A DNA stretch of 45,069 nucleotides from Pyrinomonadaceae bacterium (GTDB taxonomy: Bacteria; Acidobacteriota; Blastocatellia; Pyrinomonadales; Pyrinomonadaceae), in the NCBI GenBank assembly GCA_013812905.1, contig JACCSP010000317.1, positions 1 to 45,069 of the forward strand. The letters are read 5' to 3'. The notes below the pieces were generated by a model. That model was given only the letters and a program-made list of their open reading frames with translations, had not been told where the DNA came from and ran no database searches. The translations under genes and the position numbers were made by a program. This document shows positions 41,199 to 45,069 of the stretch, piece after piece (position 1 is the first letter of the stretch; each line of letters begins with the position of its first letter).

Positions 41199-43421
41199 TT
41201 AGTCGCGCGCCTTGCTCAATACTTCGGTGGCCCGTTTCATTGCCGCGACGATTCTGTCCAAGGCCTCTTTTGCGTTGCCCGCGCTTCGATCTTCAAGCGC
41301 CTGACGAAAATCAGGAAGCGGCTGGGCTGCGTAGCCCGTATAGAATCCCGGCGCGTAGATCTGATGCCGGTACCAGGGCCGTCCGCGCAATCCTCGAACG
41401 TCGGTCAGCGCGCGCTCGGTTCCCAGCAGCGCGTCGTTGATGAGTTTTAATCTCGCCTCTGCCCTCCGATACGAGTCGTTCGCTTCGACGCGCGTTCGCT
41501 CAACCTCGAGCACTGTTTCTTGCCGGCTCTTTTCCACCCGTCCAGCCTCCCTGGCGAAGTTTTCAATCGCCTCGCTCATTCCCTTTCCATCAAAGACGGC
41601 TGATAAATTCCGCCGCCTCGCCGTCTTTACGCTCTCTGTGAAGAATTCCTTGATCTGGGCGCCGTAATCCACATAGTCGAAGGGAAGTCCGTGCGCATCA
41701 GCCAGACGCATTGCCACCGTGCCCCATAATTGCGCGGCCGCCACGTGGTAAGCAAAGGTCGGATCACCGAAGCGCGTCATCCAATGAAATGAATCATAGG
41801 CGGAGTGGTAGACTCCGTAATCCCCACCGAACCCCATGTCGAGAGAGGGGATACCCAGATGCTGCAAAAACGGCGTGTAATCCGAGCCTGATCCCAGCGC
41901 CCCAATGCGAGCCTCGGCGATATCCACATCGGAACCAGTTTGGGCATCGGTCAACTCCGCTTCCGGGCGTGACTCGCGACTTCGGTCCTGCCATTGTTGA
42001 TAGACGCTCTTCCCCGTTTTCGGATCGCGGATGTCCCGCGTGGCGCCGCGAATCAATTTCCACATCGAGGGCACGGATGACGCGCCAAAGTTTGCACCCG
42101 AAACTGCAGCATCCATATTTAGATAGGCGACTCCTTTCTCTCTTAACTCGTCGGCATATTCTTCAGCCCATTCCGTTGAGCCGATCAGCCCATATTCTTC
42201 ACCATCCCAGCTACAAAGCAGGATCGTGCGACGTGGTTTCCAGCCGTTCTTCAGCAACTGCCCAAAGCCTCGCGCGGCTTCCAGCATTGCGGTTGTGCCG
42301 CTATTTGGATCTACCGCACCGAAGGTCCAGGCATCGCGGTGATTGCCCATGATCACCCACCGATCCCTCCCTTCGTTTCCCTCTATGCGAGCTACCACGT
42401 TCCAGATCTTGCGAATCTGGTAGTCCATCTCAACTTTGAGATGGACCCGCAAATCGTCAGTACCGCCGACGTGATATGCGAACGGCAATCCACCCTGAAA
42501 GCCTCTGGGCCTCACAGGCCCACGCATTGGTTCCAACAGCCGGCGCGCGTCCCCGTATGAGATGGGCTGGACTGGGATGCGCGTGAGATCGGTAGCTTCC
42601 TCGATCTTCAGCCTTGCGACACCTGGAATCGAGGGCTTTCCGGGTGTCAACGGATCGCCTGGATACTGAAACAGATATTGGACCGAACCGCGCTGCGCAG
42701 AACTTTCAGGACGCCAGGGACCTATTGGATAGACGTCACCCTGCATGTACCCGTCATCTGACGGATCGGAATAAATGATTAATCCTATCGCGCCATTTTC
42801 TTCGGCCACCTTCGCCTTTACTCCCCGGAATGAGTTGCCGTAGCGCGCAATGGCTATTTTGCCTTTTACATCAACGCCGAGTTTCTTGAGCGCTTCATAA
42901 TCGGGAGGCAAACCATAGTTGACGTAAACCACGGGGGCAGTGACATCACCACTCGGGCTATAACCATTAAAGAGCGGAATTATTTTGGAACTTGAGGAGG
43001 TAGAATCTTCGGGAACGACTGCTTCCTTGACGCTCAACCTTTCCCGACGTCTCCCAACTATTTCCACAACGCTCGGTTGCTTTGGATAAGGCAGCAGGAC
43101 GTCATACTCTTTAAGTTCAGCCGGGATGCCATAAGTACGAATCTGATCTCGTACATAAACCGCGGTTGCGTAGTCTTCTTTCGTCCCCGCCACGTGGGGC
43201 TCGGCAGTCAGGCGTCGCAAATGCTCGCGCGCTGAGTCTGCACCGGGCACCGCTCGAAACTGCTCCTCCCTCGAGCGCTGCGAGATCGAGCCTCGGAGCG
43301 TAAAACCATCGAGCGCGAGGCCGCTTGCCGTTTGCGAGCGAACCGAATGGATACTGAGAGGCGACAATAGCCCCACGGTACCTAAGACCAGAAGCAGGGT
43401 AATAAAACGGCGCGGTTTCAC
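41199..43421 (-). CDS. Secreted M28 family peptidase, glutamate carboxypeptidase II-like
   Basis: 740-residue exported di-zinc carboxypeptidase. Signal segment ITLLLVLGTVGLLSPLSIHS. A PA domain is inserted (about 150-310; VVYVNYGLPPDYEALKKLGV, GAIGLIIYSDPSDDG). The M28 catalytic core has the expected ligands: H361 (GNHRDAW), D371 (AVDPNSG), E408-E409 (WDGEEYGLIGSTEW), D437 (YLNMDAAVSG) and H539 (GVYHSAYDSFHW). The C-terminal helical part corresponds to the transferrin-receptor-like dimerisation domain. The domain order and length match GCPII/NAALADase. Start is GTG 43421 with GAGGAG eight bases upstream. Substrate is probably an acidic C-terminal dipeptide; not proven. Confidence 0.93.
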   Translation of the reverse strand: MKPRRFITLLLVLGTVGLLSPLSIHSVRSQTASGLALDGFTLRGSISQRSREEQFRAVPGADSAREHLRRLTAEPHVAGTKEDYATAVYVRDQIRTYGIPAELKEYDVLLPYPKQPSVVEIVGRRRERLSVKEAVVPEDSTSSSSKIIPLFNGYSPSGDVTAPVVYVNYGLPPDYEALKKLGVDVKGKIAIARYGNSFRGVKAKVAEENGAIGLIIYSDPSDDGYMQGDVYPIGPWRPESSAQRGSVQYLFQYPGDPLTPGKPSIPGVARLKIEEATDLTRIPVQPISYGDARRLLEPMRGPVRPRGFQGGLPFAYHVGGTDDLRVHLKVEMDYQIRKIWNVVARIEGNEGRDRWVIMGNHRDAWTFGAVDPNSGTTAMLEAARGFGQLLKNGWKPRRTILLCSWDGEEYGLIGSTEWAEEYADELREKGVAYLNMDAAVSGANFGASSVPSMWKLIRGATRDIRDPKTGKSVYQQWQDRSRESRPEAELTDAQTGSDVDIAEARIGALGSGSDYTPFLQHLGIPSLDMGFGGDYGVYHSAYDSFHWMTRFGDPTFAYHVAAAQLWGTVAMRLADAHGLPFDYVDYGAQIKEFFTESVKTARRRNLSAVFDGKGMSEAIENFAREAGRVEKSRQETVLEVERTRVEANDSYRRAEARLKLINDALLGTERALTDVRGLRGRPWYRHQIYAPGFYTGYAAQPLPDFRQALEDRSAGNAKEALDRIVAAMKRATEVLSKARD

Positions 43422-43567
43422 TTATTAGGCTCCTCGTTTATTGGTCGGCTCTCTCTCAAACCATTTCCAATTTATCTGGAACACACCGCCGGGTTATTGC
43501 TAGCCTGCAACTTGAAGATCAGGCTTCCCTGTTCTACACAACGCGGCCTCGGTCGCAACCAAGATAG

Positions 43568-43581
43568 TTTCACGCGTGAAA
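43568..43581. promoter_or_regulatory. Perfect 14-bp palindrome between divergent genes
   Basis: TTTCACGCGTGAAA lies in the 252-base gap between the divergent M28 and zinc-ribbon genes, a suitable place for a shared operator. The rest of the gap also holds a GAAAACAAGA/TCTTGTTTC hairpin (about 43591-43618). No clear promoter was found for either gene. Confidence 0.35.
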
Positions 43582-43673
43582 TTCTTGCTGCGAAAACAAG
43601 ATTCTGCATTCTTGTTTCACAGAACGGTTCTACCCGAACATTGCTTTCGCATTCAGCGTAGAGTAGAAAAAGC

Positions 43674-44264
43674 ATGAAAGGAACCGAAACGATGGATAGC
43701 AGATATTACCCCGGCGTTGAAACGAATGTTCCCAAACTCATTGCTGAGCTGCGCAATCTTCTTGAAGAAGATTACGACGTGCAAACGATGCAAGTATCTT
43801 CCACGAGCTTGCTGCAGGCTCGCAAGTCTAGCACGTTGCGCGACCTCACCGGACTATCAGCCGCGCTGACAATCAAGATTACGCCGGAGGCGGGCGGAAC
43901 GCGGGTTGAGATTGGCATGCAGAAGTGGTTTGACAAGGCCGCCGTCGCTGCCGTTGCCCTGATACTCTCTGCCGGGTTACTGCTGGCGCTGCCGGCGTTG
44001 GGGGCTTACTGGCAATACCGAATTACTGAAGATGCCTGGAAAATAATCGAAGAGCACATAGCGCGTAAAGCCGGAGGCTACATCCCTCCGCTGCCCGGGC
44101 GTTGTGGAACTTGCGGCGCCGCGAACAGCGCCGGCTCGGGATTCTGTTCATCTTGCGGTGCGAATCTACAAGTGGGCTGCGCCTGTACTGCATGTGGGGC
44201 TATCCAGAGGGAAGCTTCTGCCCGGTTTTGTAATCGCTGCGGACACTCTCTCAACGCAAGCTAG
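43674..44264 (+). CDS. Membrane protein with two C-terminal zinc ribbons
   Basis: 196 residues, function unknown. An N-terminal soluble domain (about 1-85: PGVETNVPKLIAELRNLLEE, LTIKITPEAGGTRVEIGMQ) is followed by one membrane segment (about 88-112). The C-terminal tail has two four-Cys zinc ribbons (C144/C147/C158/C161 and C171/C174/C186/C189). Domain order resembles zinc-ribbon membrane proteins of the DUF4339/TM2 kind, but I do not recognise it. ATG 43692 has AAAGGA nine bases upstream and is an equally good start; the stop is unambiguous. Confidence 0.7.
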   Translation: MKGTETMDSRYYPGVETNVPKLIAELRNLLEEDYDVQTMQVSSTSLLQARKSSTLRDLTGLSAALTIKITPEAGGTRVEIGMQKWFDKAAVAAVALILSAGLLLALPALGAYWQYRITEDAWKIIEEHIARKAGGYIPPLPGRCGTCGAANSAGSGFCSSCGANLQVGCACTACGAIQREASARFCNRCGHSLNAS

Positions 44265-44284
44265 TCTCCACTGCCTGGACCCAT

Positions 44285-44306
44285 TGTCCGGACTATGTCC
44301 GGACTA
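44285..44306 (+). promoter_or_regulatory. Tandem operator: two GTCCGGAC palindromes, 11-bp period
   Basis: TGTCCGGACTA occurs twice back to back (44285-44295, 44296-44306). Each holds the perfect 8-bp palindrome GTCCGGAC (44286-44293 and 44297-44304), spaced about one helical turn, directly abutting the -35 hexamer. This is the geometry expected for cooperative binding of a regulator beside RNA polymerase. The regulator is unknown. Confidence 0.6.
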
Positions 44307-44335
44307 TTGACTTGACACCGAATCGGTCATATAAG
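44307..44335 (+). promoter_or_regulatory. Promoter of the truncated downstream gene
   Basis: TTGACT (44307-44312), 17-base spacer, TATAAG (44330-44335). Both hexamers are 5/6. The predicted start is near 44342, about 70 bases before the ATG. Confidence 0.7.
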
Positions 44336-44411
44336 TCTCGGCATCTCGCTGTATTCTTTCCAAACCGTTGTAGATTGCAGACGCCCTTCAACCCCCTGGA
44401 GGTGGGTACCC

Positions 44412-45069
44412 ATGAAGAAATCTCTCCTTTTAGTAGTAGCTTCTCTGTTCGTTTCCTGTTTATCTCAGGCTATCGCACAAACGCCGGACGAAATGGGTCC
44501 TCCGCGAGTGCTGTTAATCGTCCGCGAAGAAATCAAGCCAGGAATGATGCCGGCCCACAACAGGCATTCCGCCGGTTACTCCGGAATTTTTGGTAAACTC
44601 AAAACACCGAACCACCGCATCGCGATGATCCCCGTGGCGGGCAACGAGAACGAGGTGTTGTACGTCACCGCCGGCGAGTCCTTTGCCGATCTCGAGATGA
44701 TCACGAAGGAAACCGACAGGAAAATGGCGGGTAGGAACGGCACGATGGGAGCGGAACTTGCTCGCTTGGATAAGGAGGCCCCGGATCTTCACTCAGGCAT
44801 GCGGGATATGTTCGCGGTTTATCGTCCCGAGCTAAGTTTCAAGCCTGGTGTTGACATAGCCCAAATGCGATATTTCGCAATTACGACCGTGCGGGTGCGT
44901 CCCGGGCAGGATGATAACTACTCCGAGTATGTGAAAACCCTCCTTAACGCAGCGCGCGAGAAAGCGAAAGCAGAAACGCACGTGGCGGCGTATCAGGTTA
45001 TCGCGGGCATGCCCGGAACAACCTACATGTTTTTCAGGTCTATGAAGTCGCTGGCCGAATACGATCTCA
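44412..45069 (+). CDS. Secreted protein of unknown function, cut by the window end
   Basis: Reading frame open from ATG 44412 to the last base (219 codons visible, no stop). GGAGGTGGG precedes the start. Signal peptide LLLVVASLFVSCLSQAIAQ. The mature part has two related segments: VLLIVREEIKPGMMPAHNRH and FAITTVRVRPGQDDNYSEYV, the second with AAYQVIAGMPGTTYMFFRSM. This looks like two antibiotic-monooxygenase/dimeric ferredoxin-like halves, though that reading is tentative. It is expressed from the strong promoter with the tandem palindromes, so it is probably a regulated envelope or periplasmic protein. Confidence 0.7.
   Translation, partial: MKKSLLLVVASLFVSCLSQAIAQTPDEMGPPRVLLIVREEIKPGMMPAHNRHSAGYSGIFGKLKTPNHRIAMIPVAGNENEVLYVTAGESFADLEMITKETDRKMAGRNGTMGAELARLDKEAPDLHSGMRDMFAVYRPELSFKPGVDIAQMRYFAITTVRVRPGQDDNYSEYVKTLLNAAREKAKAETHVAAYQVIAGMPGTTYMFFRSMKSLAEYDL

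Noticed and set aside
41711-42352. 213-codon plus-strand ORF antisense to the M28 peptidase
   Set aside because: Arg/Pro/Ser-rich shadow; the sense frame holds all M28 zinc ligands.
1-45069. tRNA or rRNA genes
   Set aside because: No cloverleaf-like or rRNA-like segment was recognised in the intergenic gaps; a covariance search would be needed to exclude small RNAs.

Overview
The window reads as a chromosomal segment of an Acidobacteriota bacterium, most likely class Blastocatellia. This is an inference from protein style: a secreted VWA protein of the acidobacterial VWFA-related type, a TonB receptor with an N-terminal carboxypeptidase-regulatory-like domain, long BNR and OmpA/PKD envelope proteins, and moderately high GC. 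There is no rRNA, no recognisable tRNA, no CRISPR array, no insertion sequence and no phage gene. Most of the region is housekeeping chromosome; the accessory-looking part is the right third.

Layout. 1-8.5 kb, plus strand: TonB-dependent receptor, VWA protein and purH (behind a near-consensus promoter at 2597), M48 metallopeptidase, fabI, LOG-family protein. 8.6-21.1 kb, one long minus-strand block read from right to left: M50 site-2 protease, trpS, scpA, scpB, rluB, acyl-CoA dehydrogenase, meaB, mce, PpiC-type isomerase, MBL-fold hydrolase, mtnP, a BamD-like lipoprotein-type protein, a PfkB kinase, a DUF2007 protein and cutA. It begins at a TTGACA/extended -10 promoter. It combines chromosome condensation (ScpAB), translation (TrpS, RluB), methylmalonyl-CoA metabolism (MeaB, Mce, ACAD) and methylthioadenosine/purine salvage (MtnP, PfkB). 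21.2-22.3 kb: cytoplasmic beta-propeller protein. 22.4-26.8 kb, plus: hflX and pgpH-type c-di-AMP phosphodiesterase behind an extended -10 promoter and a 220-nt leader. 26.9-29.9 kb, minus: rpsA, HU and a HIT hydrolase. 30-35.4 kb, minus: a BNR-repeat protein with an inserted peptidoglycan-binding domain, and an OmpA-like barrel protein with two PKD-like domains. 35.6-37.8 kb, minus: larE and a glutamate dehydrogenase. 38-40.8 kb, plus: an uncharacterised envelope operon of a TPR lipoprotein and two tandem secreted helical proteins that look like diverged paralogues. 40.8-43.4 kb, minus: a frameshifted gene remnant and an M28 (GCPII-like) peptidase. 43.7-45.07 kb, plus: a membrane-anchored double zinc-ribbon protein and a secreted protein cut by the window edge, whose promoter carries two helically phased GTCCGGAC palindromes.

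The most striking non-genic signal is a family of 7-bp-periodic, mirror-arranged repeat elements (at least five, 6741-17800), all at co-directional gene junctions. Each has a different heptamer unit but the same architecture, and some run into the 3' ends of coding sequences so that they encode the last residues and stop. The strongest unexplored protein system is the TPR lipoprotein plus paired helical proteins at 38068-40771.
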